Source of the DNA: Tragulus kanchil
Lineage: Eukaryota > Chordata > Mammalia > Artiodactyla > Tragulidae
Assembly (NCBI GenBank): GCA_022376925.1
Contig: JAIOJX010000032.1
Coordinates: 204,038,939 to 204,102,938 of the forward strand
Reading direction: 5' to 3'
DNA length: 64,000 bases
The notes under the pieces are model-generated. The model worked only from the letters and a program-made list of their open reading frames with translations, was not told the DNA's origin and searched no databases. The position numbers and the translations under genes are program-made. Below are positions 23,833 through 35,325 of the stretch, in pieces; position 1 is the stretch's first letter, and each line of letters begins with the position of its first letter.

Positions 23833-25985
23833 AGGAAAGAGGTCAAATGAAGCTAGGAATGGGAGATGCATAAAGGGCATGAAACGACTGACAGATTGTT
23901 TCAATCATTCTATTAGCTTTCAGTGGCTCCTTGATGCCACCTGCAAGAGGCATACTTTCAAGACTTCAAACGTTGGGTCATCTGTACCATTGATTCATTC
24001 ACCTTTTCTCTACACAGTTCCCCAGCAGGGGTCCTAAAGCACAGCCAAGTCTCCTCTAACTTGCTCACACCACACCTCCCACTGATCCTTCTGCCTCTGT
24101 CTGGACACCTTCTCCTCACACCCTCTTTATTTATCCATAATCCACCCTTCAAGAAGCAGCTCAAGTCCACTGTGCAGCCTGAAGCCCTTCCTGATAGGAC
24201 TATCCAAGTCTACAGAGGTGCTGCTGTCCCAGCCTTCCACCTCTGCCTTCACCACATGCCAGAGGGACCTGTCATAGGCTATCTCATGGAATAAACTTTC
24301 TCTTCCTGGAAAGCAGCATGACGCAGCAGGAAGAGTAGGATCTGGAGTCAAAACACCTGAATCAAGACCCACTGTGTGAGTGTGGACAAGTCACGTTACT
24401 TTACTGAGCCTTATTTCCTTGGTCACTAAAATGGCAATGACAATGATGTGTACATTATAATTACCAGGAGCTATACAAATATGAGCTATTTCTATTACAT
24501 GTATAAATAATTTATAATCACACTGTTAATTCTCAAAGGACAGAGATCCCACCTAGCATTTGTTTCATGTTCCAAAGCACCAAGCATAGTGTGAAATATG
24601 ATATTCAACAGATAAACATTAACCAAAAAGGAATATTTTTGTTAGCAGATAAGTGCATCTTTCCCATGCTATATGATGATAACTCAATTAGTTTAAAATT
24701 CCTGGTGCTCTCTTCCAGTTTTCTCAGAGGCCCAGGAGAGGTGGAGTGATTCACAGGATTGGTTATTCAGAAAATATTCAACAAGCATCTCCCTTCTTTC
24801 TCTGGGGAGATAATCTCTCCTCAGGAAGCACATATCCTCTGGTGCTCTATAGGTCATTAATGCACAGCTCAGTCTAACCTTGCCTTTAAAATAAATTAAT
24901 TCAAAAAATAAAATTTAAAAACACATATAGCTAGGAAAGAGGTCAAATGAAGCTAGGAATGGGAGATGCATAAAGGGCATGAAACGACTGACAGATTGTT
25001 TCAATCATTCTATTAGCTTTCAGTGGCTCCTTGATGCCACCTGCAAGAGGCATACTTTCAAGACTTCAAACGTTGGGTCATCTGTACCATTGATTCATTC
25101 ACCTTTTCTCTACACAGTTCCCCAGCAGGGGTCCTAAAGCACAGCCAAGTCTCCTCTAACTTGCTCACACCACACCTCCCACTGATCCTTCTGCCTCTGT
25201 CTGGACACCTTCTCCTCACACCCTCTTTATTTATCCATAATCCACCCTTCAAGAAGCAGCTCAAGTCCACTGTGCAGCCTGAAGCCCTTCCTGATAGGAC
25301 TATCCAAGTCTACAGAGGTGCTGCTGTCCCAGCCTTCCACCTCTGCCTTCACCACATGCCAGAGGGACCTGTCATAGGCTATCTCATGGAATAAACTTTC
25401 TCTTCCTGGAAAGCAGCATGACGCAGCAGGAAGAGTAGGATCTGGAGTCAAAACACCTGAATCAAGACCCACTGTGTGAGTGTGGACAAGTCACGTTACT
25501 TTACTGAGCCTTATTTCCTTGGTCACTAAAATGGCAATGACAATGATGTGTACATTATAATTACCAGGAGCTATACAAATATGAGCTATTTCTATTACAT
25601 GTATAAATAATTTATAATCACACTGTTAATTCTCAAAGGACAGAGATCCCACCTAGCATTTGTTTCATGTTCCAAAGCACCAAGCATAGTGTGAAATATG
25701 ATATTCAACAGATAAACATTAACCAAAAAGGAATATTTTTGTTAGCAGATAAGTGCATCTTTCCCATGCTATATGATGATAACTCAATTAGTTTAAAATT
25801 CCTGGTGCTCTCTTCCAGTTTTCTCAGAGGCCCAGGAGAGGTGGAGTGATTCACAGGATTGGTTATTCAGAAAATATTCAACAAGCATCTCCCTTCTTTC
25901 TCTGGGGAGATAATCTCTCCTCAGGAAGCACATATCCTCTGGTGCTCTATAGGTCATTAATGCACAGCTCAGTCTAACCTTGCCT
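23786..25985 (+). repeat. Direct duplication D9
   Basis: Copy A is 23786-24885 and copy B is 24886-25985, offset 1100, abutting directly. It contains a MIR and an L2-like 3' end, and starts inside the tail of a truncated L1. Confidence 0.95.
24312..24510 (+). mobile_element. MIR
   Basis: GGATCTGGAGTCAAAACACC, TGTGTGAGTGTGGACAAGTC and GAGCCTTATTTCCTTGGTCA follow the MIR order. It is copied in D9 at about 25412-25610. An L2-like end follows at 24535-24620. Confidence 0.8.
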
Positions 25986-28008
25986 AAAAAATGGGTAAGT
26001 TGGTACAATTCTGAGGGTCAACAGAAAGTGCATTTGCTTGTAGATAGATATCTGGCCTCTTAACTATCTTAGCCTTTGTCTTCTCAACTGGTTCAAAATC
26101 AAACTAGCAAAAGAAGGTGTCATTACTGGACTCCCTAAGAGTCCAACTGGTTGTGCAGGACTGTGATCTCTGAAAGGAGGAAGTAAGTAAAAGGAGTTCT
26201 CTGCTTGTTCCACCTTCCTACCTAGAGGAGATTCCAGACAGTGCAGAAAGAGGACTCCAAAAAGAACCCAAAGGTCTCTGTGTTGAAAAGACAGAGACCA
26301 AAGTTCTAGGAAGTGCTAGAATTTTCTGAGCAATGTCCTAAATAGGAAGAAGTTATACATAAGAAGAAATAAAAAGAATCATCACAGAGGACCCTTGGAA
26401 TCTTTGGGTGAATTCAGGTCTACTCAGGCATAGAGTAAAAGTCCACAAGGCTGTGCAAAGAGTAACTGTCAGAGTAAAGAAATTAAGGAGAAAGTATAAG
26501 ATGAATACTTTCCAGAGTTCAAACAAAGCTGCCAACTGATTGATCCCCCACCAGCCAGAATGGAGAAATCTCACTGAACACATGGGGGTCATTTAACAGA
26601 CACTGCATTAGCGTCTTCAGCAGTATAAATAGCCTAGTCCTAAACAAAAAGCTATTCTAAACAAACTACAAAAATGCTTTTAAACGAGCCTTAGAAAAGA
26701 TTAAGCTGATGTACAAGTAACTTGTCTGGCCAAAAAAAAATTTCAACATGCTTTTAAGATGCAATAAAATCCAAACACAACAAAACAACAATTACAATGT
26801 GCAATGAAAACATCCAATTTTAAAAGAATCATTGTATATGTGAAGAAACAGAAAAAAAATACAGCTCATTAACAAGAGGAAAATCAGTCAATAGAAACAG
26901 ACTCAGAAATGACAGAGATAACAGAACAAGATTTTTAAAATATTCAACAAGCATCTCCCTTCTTTCTCTGGGGAGATAATCTCTCCTCAGGAAGCACATA
27001 TCCTCTGGTGCTCTATAGGTCATTAATGCACAGCTCAGTCTAACCTTGCCTAAAAAATGGGTAAGTTGGTACAATTCTGAGGGTCAACAGAAAGTGCATT
27101 TGCTTGTAGATAGATATCTGGCCTCTTAACTATCTTAGCCTTTGTCTTCTCAACTGGTTCAAAATCAAACTAGCAAAAGAAGGTGTCATTACTGGACTCC
27201 CTAAGAGTCCAACTGGTTGTGCAGGACTGTGATCTCTGAAAGGAGGAAGTAAGTAAAAGGAGTTCTCTGCTTGTTCCACCTTCCTACCTAGAGGAGATTC
27301 CAGACAGTGCAGAAAGAGGACTCCAAAAAGAACCCAAAGGTCTCTGTGTTGAAAAGACAGAGACCAAAGTTCTAGGAAGTGCTAGAATTTTCTGAGCAAT
27401 GTCCTAAATAGGAAGAAGTTATACATAAGAAGAAATAAAAAGAATCATCACAGAGGACCCTTGGAATCTTTGGGTGAATTCAGGTCTACTCAGGCATAGA
27501 GTAAAAGTCCACAAGGCTGTGCAAAGAGTAACTGTCAGAGTAAAGAAATTAAGGAGAAAGTATAAGATGAATACTTTCCAGAGTTCAAACAAAGCTGCCA
27601 ACTGATTGATCCCCCACCAGCCAGAATGGAGAAATCTCACTGAACACATGGGGGTCATTTAACAGACACTGCATTAGCGTCTTCAGCAGTATAAATAGCC
27701 TAGTCCTAAACAAAAAGCTATTCTAAACAAACTACAAAAATGCTTTTAAACGAGCCTTAGAAAAGATTAAGCTGATGTACAAGTAACTTGTCTGGCCAAA
27801 AAAAAATTTCAACATGCTTTTAAGATGCAATAAAATCCAAACACAACAAAACAACAATTACAATGTGCAATGAAAACATCCAATTTTAAAAGAATCATTG
27901 TATATGTGAAGAAACAGAAAAAAAATACAGCTCATTAACAAGAGGAAAATCAGTCAATAGAAACAGACTCAGAAATGACAGAGATAACAGAACAAGATTT
28001 TTTAAAAG
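25871..28008 (+). repeat. Direct duplication D10
   Basis: Copy A is 25871-26940 and copy B is 26937-28008, offset 1066, sharing AAAA at the join. It overlaps D9, so the stretch starting at 24771 occurs three times (24771, 25871, 26937). Confidence 0.94.
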
Positions 28009-29076
28009 CTACTGTAAATATAATATCTAAAGGAAATCAACATAATATCTAAAGCAATTAAACAAGAATCTAAAGGAAATCATGAAAATAATTTCTAAAA
28101 AAGAGAAAAAGAGGGCTTCCCTGGTGGCCCAGTGGGTAAAGAGTCTGCCTTGCAGTGCAAGGGGCATTGGTTCAATTCCTGGCTGGGGAAGATCCTACAT
28201 GTTGAGAAACAGCTGGGCCGGTGTGTCCAATTATGAGTCAGCACTCTGGAGTGCATGTGCTCAGAGCCGGTGCTCTGCAATGAGAGAGGCACTGCAATGG
28301 GAGGTCCACACATGCCAAAGAATAAAGATGGATGAAAAATAAATGATGACTTAGAGGCAAAAAAAACAGGTAAAATTTAATAAAAGAGAGAGATAAAGAA
28401 GATATAAAGAGAAACTGCTGGCAGTCCTAAAGATGAAAAATAAAATATCTGAAATGAACTCATTTCACTGGTTGGAATTAATAGAAGATTTAACACTGCA
28501 GATGACTTAACTCCTTAAAAGATGAATGAAGTGAAAACTAGAGAAAGAAAACCATCCAAACCAAAGAAAGAAAAACAGTATAAAAAATGAAAAAAAAAAA
28601 AGAACAAAGACAGACTTATTACACAATATCAACAAATTTAACATGTAACCACAGTACCAAAAGGAGAGGAGGGAAATGGAAAAAAAAAAAAAAAAACACT
28701 TGAGGAAATAATGGCCAAAGTTTTCCAAATTTGAGGAAAACCATGTATAAGTCCATAAACCAAGAAACTTAACAAATCTCAAATAGAATAAACATGAAAA
28801 TGACACTAATCATGCATTATAATTACATTATTGAGAATCAGTCATAAGGAAATAATCTTAAAAGCAGGCTAAGAAAAAGAGGCACATTATGCACAGAAGA
28901 ACAAAGGTATAAATTACTGCATGCTACTCATCAGAAAACTGCAAGCCAAAAGACAACAGAACAATACTTCTGAATAATCAGAGGTAAAGTGCCAGCCCAG
29001 AACTCTAAAACCAATGAAAACAATCTTTCAAAACTGAAAGTATAAGGTCTTTTTCAGACAAACAACACTTGGGGAA
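26820..29076 (+). mobile_element. Probable L1 5'-side sequence
   Basis: A-rich sequence with GAAACAGACTCAGAAATGAC, CAAGCCAAAAGACAACAGAA and GTGCCAGCCCAGAACTCTAA, which I associate with the 5' part of old mammalian L1. It is interrupted by the SINE at 28113 and partly doubled by D10. The assignment is by recollection and limits are approximate. Confidence 0.45.
28113..28367 (+). mobile_element. Older CHR-like SINE subfamily
   Basis: The tRNA-like head reads AAAGAGTCTGCCTTGCAG rather than AAGGACACCGCC, and the 3' body ends AAATGATGACTTAGAGGC before the A tail. CpG sites are mostly decayed. It shares these features with 61793-62038. Confidence 0.9.
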
Positions 29077-29242
29077 AAAAAAGTTCTTCGAATAGAAGAA
29101 AATGATGTCAGATAAAAAAAAAAAAAATATCAACACAAAAGAAAGAAGAGCAATGGAAATAGTAGTAAATGTGTAATTATGAAACTTTTCCTCATATTCA
29201 AATTTCCTTAAATGCTCAAAGTAAAAATAACCAAATCACTAA

Positions 29243-29463
29243 GAGGCTTCCCAGGTGGCTCAGCAGTAAAGAATTCTCTGCAATGAAGGAAATGCAGGAG
29301 ACACGTGTTTGATCCCTGAAGGGGGAAGATCCCCTGAAGGAGGGCATGGCAACCCACTCCAGTATTCTTGCCTGGAGAATTCCACGGACAGAAGAGCCTG
29401 GTGGGATACAGTCCATGGGGTTTCAAAGAGTTGGATATGACTGAAGCAAATGAGCACACGTGC
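29243..29463 (+). mobile_element. Bov-tA SINE
   Basis: tRNA-like head (AGGCTTCCCAGGTGGCTCAG) joined to the Bov-A body (CCCACTCCAGTATTCTTGCC, GAGCCTGGTGGGATACAGTC). This composite is specific to ruminants. It is moderately diverged and is copied in D11 at 30346-30566. Confidence 0.93.
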
Positions 29464-30345
29464 ATGATATTTACAACTCACATAGAAATAAAATGTACGA
29501 CAACAATAGCCCTTTAAACGACAGTAGGGAGGAACGGAAGTATACTGGTTGTAAAATTCCTAAATTATACAGGAAACCGTGTGACAGTATTTTAAGGTGC
29601 ACTGTGGTAAGTAAGAGATGCATATTATCACCCTAGAGCAACTGCACTTTTAAAAATCACAACAAAGAGGCAAGAGAAATGAATTAATCCAAAGGAGGCA
29701 GGAGAAGATAAAAAGGGAATAAAGAATACATTAGACAAATAGAAAACAGACCATAATGTGGTATATCTAAACCCAGTCATAACATCATGCTATACATTAG
29801 ACTCCCAGTTTATTCCTCTTATAATTGATTTGTGCCCTTTGATCAACATTTCCCATTTCCCCTATAAAAGACCAGGGCAACTACCACTCTGTTCTTTGTT
29901 TCCTATCAGCTCTACTTTTTTTTCTCAATAAAGATTCCACATATGAGTGAGATTATACAATATTTATTTTTCGATGTCTGGTTTATTTCACTTAGCATTA
30001 TCTGTCAAGGTTCATCCATGTTGCCACAAATGGCCGGAATTCCTTTTTTGACAGAAATCTACTTTAAAAATAAAGACACAGAGAGATTAAAAGTAAAACA
30101 ATAAAAGATACAGTGTGCAAACATGAGTCATAAGAAAGTGGGAGTGGATAAGGGTGAGTGAAGGAAGAAAGTGTGGAGATAAAAAGTTCTTCGAATAGAA
30201 GAAAATGATGTCAGATAAAAAAAAAAAAAATATCAACACAAAAGAAAGAAGAGCAATGGAAATAGTAGTAAATGTGTAATTATGAAACTTTTCCTCATAT
30301 TCAAATTTCCTTAAATGCTCAAAGTAAAAATAACCAAATCACTAA

Positions 30346-30566
30346 GAGGCTTCCCAGGTGGCTCAGCAGTAAAGAATTCTCTGCAATGAAGGAAATGCAG
30401 GAGACACGTGTTTGATCCCTGAAGGGGGAAGATCCCCTGAAGGAGGGCATGGCAACCCACTCCAGTATTCTTGCCTGGAGAATTCCACGGACAGAAGAGC
30501 CTGGTGGGATACAGTCCATGGGGTTTCAAAGAGTTGGATATGACTGAAGCAAATGAGCACACGTGC
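30346..30566 (+). mobile_element. Bov-tA SINE, D11 copy
   Basis: The same insertion as 29243-29463 repeated by D11. Confidence 0.92.
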
Positions 30567-31370
30567 ATGATATTTACAACTCACATAGAAATAAAATGTA
30601 CGACAACAATAGCCCTTTAAACGACAGTAGGGAGGAACGGAAGTATACTGGTTGTAAAATTCCTAAATTATACAGGAAACCGTGTGACAGTATTTTAAGG
30701 TGCACTGTGGTAAGTAAGAGATGCATATTATCACCCTAGAGCAACTGCACTTTTAAAAATCACAACAAAGAGGCAAGAGAAATGAATTAATCCAAAGGAG
30801 GCAGGAGAAGATAAAAAGGGAATAAAGAATACATTAGACAAATAGAAAACAGACCATAATGTGGTATATCTAAACCCAATCATAACATCATGCTATACAT
30901 TAGACTCCCAGTTTATTCCTCTTATAATTGATTTGTGCCCTTTGATCAACATTTCCCATTTCCCCTATAAAAGACCAGGGCAACTACCACTCTGTTCTTT
31001 GTTTCCTATCAGCTCTACTTTTTTTTCTCAATAAAGATTCCACATATGAGTGAGATTATACAATATTTATTTTTCGATGTCTGGTTTATTTCACTTAGCA
31101 TTATCTGTCAAGGTTCATCCATGTTGCCACAAATGGCCGGAATTCCTTTTTTGACAGAAATCTACTTTAAAAATAAAGACACAGAGAGATTAAAAGTAAA
31201 ACAATAAAAGATACAGTGTGCAAACATGAGTCATAAGAAAGTGGGAGTGGATAAGGGTGAGTGAAGGAGAAATTGAATGAAGGCTGTCAAAAGGCATAAA
31301 CTTTCAGTTATAAGATAAAAAGTACTAGGGATATAGTGTACAACATGTAAAAGGAATTAATACTCCTATG

Positions 31371-31488
31371 TGTATGCACGCTCAGTCGTGTCTGACTCTG
31401 TGGACCCATGGACTGTAGCCACCAGACACTTTTGTCTATGGAATTCTTCAGGCAAGAATACTGGAGTGGGTTGTCATTTCTTTCTCTA
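31371..31488 (+). mobile_element. Bov-A-type fragment
   Basis: CTCAGTCGTGTCTGACTCTG and AATACTGGAGTGGGTTGTCA mark the Bov-A monomer derived from BovB. It is incomplete and is copied in D12 at about 32549-32666. Confidence 0.85.
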
Positions 31489-32548
31489 ACACTTCTACAT
31501 ATCTATATATAAAAGTTGTTAAGAGAGCAAATCCTAAGAGTTTTTTAGTTTTAGTTTTTCTTTATTTAGCTGATAGATGTTCACTAAACTTAACTGTGAA
31601 CATTTCATGATGTTAATAAGTCAAATCATTATACTACACATCTTAAAAAAAAAGAAAGAAAAGAAAGAAAGTTAGAGTCAGTCTATTAAATAGACAAATA
31701 AACTTAGGGACAAAGAGCATTATCCAAGACAAGAGGGACATTTCATAACAATAAAGAAGTCAATTTATGAAGAAGACAAAACAAATCTATTGCAGAGGTA
31801 GATACCTAATGACAGAGCTCCCAAATCCATGAAAAGCAAAACTGACAGAACCAAAAGGAGAAACTGATAAAGGTCACAATTACGATGGAGACTTCAACAC
31901 CAGACTCTTAATGATTGATAAAATTAGGAAGAATAGAGAATATCTGAACTGTCAAATCCTTGGACCTAACAGACATTTGTAGAACACTCCAGCAACAATG
32001 GCAGGATGTATATTTTCAATGCACATGTTACTCATAATGTGGTATATCTAAACCCAGTCATAACATCATGCTATACATTAGACTCCCAGTTTATTCCTCT
32101 TATAATTGATTTGTGCCCTTTGATCAACATTTCCCATTTCCCCTATAAAAGACCAGGGCAACTACCACTCTGTTCTTTGTTTCCTATCAGCTCTACTTTT
32201 TTTTCTCAATAAAGATTCCACATATGAGTGAGATTATACAATATTTATTTTTCGATGTCTGGTTTATTTCACTTAGCATTATCTGTCAAGGTTCATCCAT
32301 GTTGCCACAAATGGCCGGAATTCCTTTTTTGACAGAAATCTACTTTAAAAATAAAGACACAGAGAGATTAAAAGTAAAACAATAAAAGATACAGTGTGCA
32401 AACATGAGTCATAAGAAAGTGGGAGTGGATAAGGGTGAGTGAAGGAGAAATTGAATGAAGGCTGTCAAAAGGCATAAACTTTCAGTTATAAGATAAAAAG
32501 TACTAGGGATATAGTGTACAACATGTAAAAGGAATTAATACTCCTATG

Positions 32549-32666
32549 TGTATGCACGCTCAGTCGTGTCTGACTCTGTGGACCCATGGACTGTAGCCAC
32601 CAGACACTTTTGTCTATGGAATTCTTCAGGCAAGAATACTGGAGTGGGTTGTCATTTCTTTCTCTA
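32549..32666 (+). mobile_element. Bov-A-type fragment, D12 copy
   Basis: The same fragment as 31371-31488, at the D12 offset of 1178. Confidence 0.85.
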
Positions 32667-33471
32667 ACACTTCTACATATCTATATATAAAAGTTGTTAA
32701 GAGAGCAAATCCTAAGAGTTTTTTAGTTTTAGTTTTCTTTATTTAGCTGATAGATGTTCACTAAACTTAACTGTGAACATTTCATGATGTTAATAAGTCA
32801 AATCATTATACTACACATCTTAAAAAAAAAGAAAGAAAAGAAAGAAAGTTAGAGTCAGTCTATTAAATAGACAAATAAACTTATGGACAAAGAGCATTAT
32901 CCAAGACAAGAGGGACATTTCATAACAATAAAGAAGTCAATTTATGAAGAAGACAAAACAAATCTATTGCAGAGGTAGATACCTAATGACAGAGCTCCCA
33001 AATCCATGAAAAGCAAAACTGACAGAACCAAAAGGAGAAACTGATAAAGGTCACAATTACGATGGAGACTTCAACACCAGACTCTTAATGATTGATAAAA
33101 TTAGGAAGAATAGAGAATATCTGAACTGTCAAATCCTTGGACCTAACAGACATTTGTAGAACACTCCACGCAACAATGGCAGGATGTATATTTTCAATGC
33201 ACATGTTACATCTGTCAGTATAAGTCATATTTTGAACCATAAAACAAATCTCAGTACATTTTAAAAGATTCAGCTTACACAAAGTGTGCTTTCTGAGTAC
33301 AAAAGAAGTAAACTGGAAATCATTAACAGAAAAGTCTCTAGGAAAAAAATTCAAATATATGAAAACTAAACAGCACGCTTCTAAGTAATCCATAGGTCAA
33401 AGATAGAATAAAAACAAAAATACGACAATCAAAATTTATGGGAAACTGCAAAAAGAATATAGTGCAAAATT

Positions 33472-33798
33472 GGGCTTCCCCTGGTGGTCCAGTGGATAAG
33501 GACACCGCCTTGCAGTGCAAGGGGCGCCGGTTCAAGCCCTGGCCTGGGAAGATCCCACGTGCCACGGAGCGGCTGGACTGATGTGTCTAATTACCGAGCG
33601 GAGCTCTGGAGCGCGTGAGCCCAGAGCCGGCGCTCTGCAACGACAGACGCCACCGCGATGGGAGGCCCACAGGAGCCAAAGAACAAAGATGAAAAATAGA
33701 GAAATGGAAGACCAATAAAAGTGGCCTGCCCGCTCCCCTCCCTTCCCAACCTGAACCCCGCCCTAAATAAATAAATAAATAAATCTTTAAAAAAAAAA
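33472..33798 (+). mobile_element. Young CHR-like SINE, long 3' variant, in L1
   Basis: Complete element with a 21-base target-site duplication (starting AAAAGAATATAGTGC) at 33451-33471 and 33799-33819. It carries the C-rich extension (CCCGCTCCCCTCCCTTCCC) and an AAATAAATAA tail. The host is L1 ORF2 sequence. It is copied in D13 at 34571-34897 with both flanks. Confidence 0.95.
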
Positions 33799-34570
33799 AA
33801 AAGAATATAGTGCAAAATTTATAATGCTTAAACACATACAGAAAAGAAGATCTCAAACCAATGACATTAGCTTCTACCTAAAGAAACTTGAAAAAAAAAA
33901 GAGAACATATGAAGCCCCCTACTAAGATAAAGAAAGGAAATATTAAATATTAGAGGTAAGTCAATGTACAAGAAATAAAAAATAATGAAGCTAAAAATTG
34001 GGTCTCTTAGAAGATCAGTAAAACTGATAAGCCTCTAGCCAGACTGAATATGATCAAAAGAGAAAAGAAACAAATTACCAATATCAGAAATGAGAACAAC
34101 CTGGAGGGGTGGGATGGTGGGGAGACGTGCATGTGACTAATCTGGGATCATACAATTACGATGGAGACTTCAACACCAGACTCTTAATGATTGATAAAAT
34201 TAGGAAGAATAGAGAATATCTGAACTGTCAAATCCTTGGACCTAACAGACATTTGTAGAACACTCCACGCAACAATGGCAGGATGTATATTTTCAATGCA
34301 CATGTTACATCTGTCAGTATAAGTCATATTTTGAACCATAAAACAAATCTCAGTACATTTTAAAAGATTCAGCTTACACAAAGTGTGCTTTCTGAGTACA
34401 AAAGAAGTAAACTGGAAATCATTAACAGAAAAGTCTCTAGGAAAAAAATTCAAATATATGAAAACTAAACAGCACGCTTCTAAGTAATCCATAGGTCAAA
34501 GATAGAATAAAAACAAAAATACGACAATCAAAATTTATGGGAAACTGCAAAAAGAATATAGTGCAAAATT

Positions 34571-34897
34571 GGGCTTCCCCTGGTGGTCCAGTGGATAAGG
34601 ACACCGCCTTGCAGTGCAAGGGGCGCCGGTTCAAGCCCTGGCCTGGGAAGATCCCACGTGCCACGGAGCGGCTGGACTGATGTGTCTAATTACCGAGCGG
34701 AGCTCTGGAGCGCGTGAGCCCAGAGCCGGCGCTCTGCAACGACAGACGCCACCGCGATGGGAGGCCCACAGGAGCCAAAGAACAAAGATGAAAAATAGAG
34801 AAATGGAAGACCAATAAAAGTGGCCTGCCCGCTCCCCTCCCTTCCCAACCTGAACCCCGCCCTAAATAAATAAATAAATAAATCTTTAAAAAAAAAA
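34571..34897 (+). mobile_element. Young CHR-like SINE, D13 copy
   Basis: The same insertion as 33472-33798, at the D13 offset of 1099, including both 21-base flanks. It should not be counted as a separate insertion. Confidence 0.93.
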
Positions 34898-35204
34898 AAA
34901 AGAATATAGTGCAAAATTTATAATGCTTAAACACATACAGAAAAGAAGATCTCAAACCAATGACATTAGCTTCTACCTAAAGAAACTTGAAAAAAAAAAG
35001 AGAACATATGAAGCCCCCTACTAAGATAAAGAAAGGAAATATTAAATATTAGAGGTAAGTCAATGTACAAGAAATAAAAAATAATGAAGCTAAAAATTGG
35101 GTCTCTTAGAAGATCAGTAAAACTGATAAGCCTCTAGCCAGACTGAATATGATCAAAAGAGAAAAGAAACAAATTACCAATATCAGAAATGAGAACAACC
35201 TGGA

Positions 35205-35325
35205 GGGGTGGGATGGTGGGGAGACGTGCATGTGACTAATCTGGGATCATACATATCTGTAAACAACAAAACTCTGTAAAAGTAAAAAGTAAAATAAAAA
35301 TTAAAAAAAAAGAAAGAAAAAAAAA
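35205..35325 (+). mobile_element. Short L1-tail insertion
   Basis: Reads GGGGTGGGATGGTGGGGAGA, TCTGGGATCATACATATCTG and AACAAAACTCTGTAAAAGTA before an A-rich end, related to the piece at 3411. Short AAATGAGA flanks near 35187 and 35323 could be a target-site duplication. It lies in L1 ORF2 sequence. D13 gives a first copy that is cut at 34152. Confidence 0.6.

Larger units (their letters stand above)
29078..31268 (+). repeat. Direct duplication D11
   Basis: Copy A is about 29078-30165 and copy B about 30181-31268, offset 1103. It includes a complete Bov-tA SINE. About 15 bases of filler lie between the copies. Confidence 0.94.
30856..33209 (+). repeat. Direct duplication D12
   Basis: Copy A is 30856-32031 and copy B is 32034-33209, offset 1178. 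It includes a Bov-A-type fragment and the start of the L1 endonuclease region. It overlaps D11, so the start is present three times (29753, 30856, 32034). Confidence 0.94.
33052..35251 (+). repeat. Direct duplication D13
   Basis: Copy A is 33052-34152 and copy B is 34151-35251, offset 1099, with a clean join. It includes a young CHR-like SINE with both target-site duplications. Confidence 0.95.
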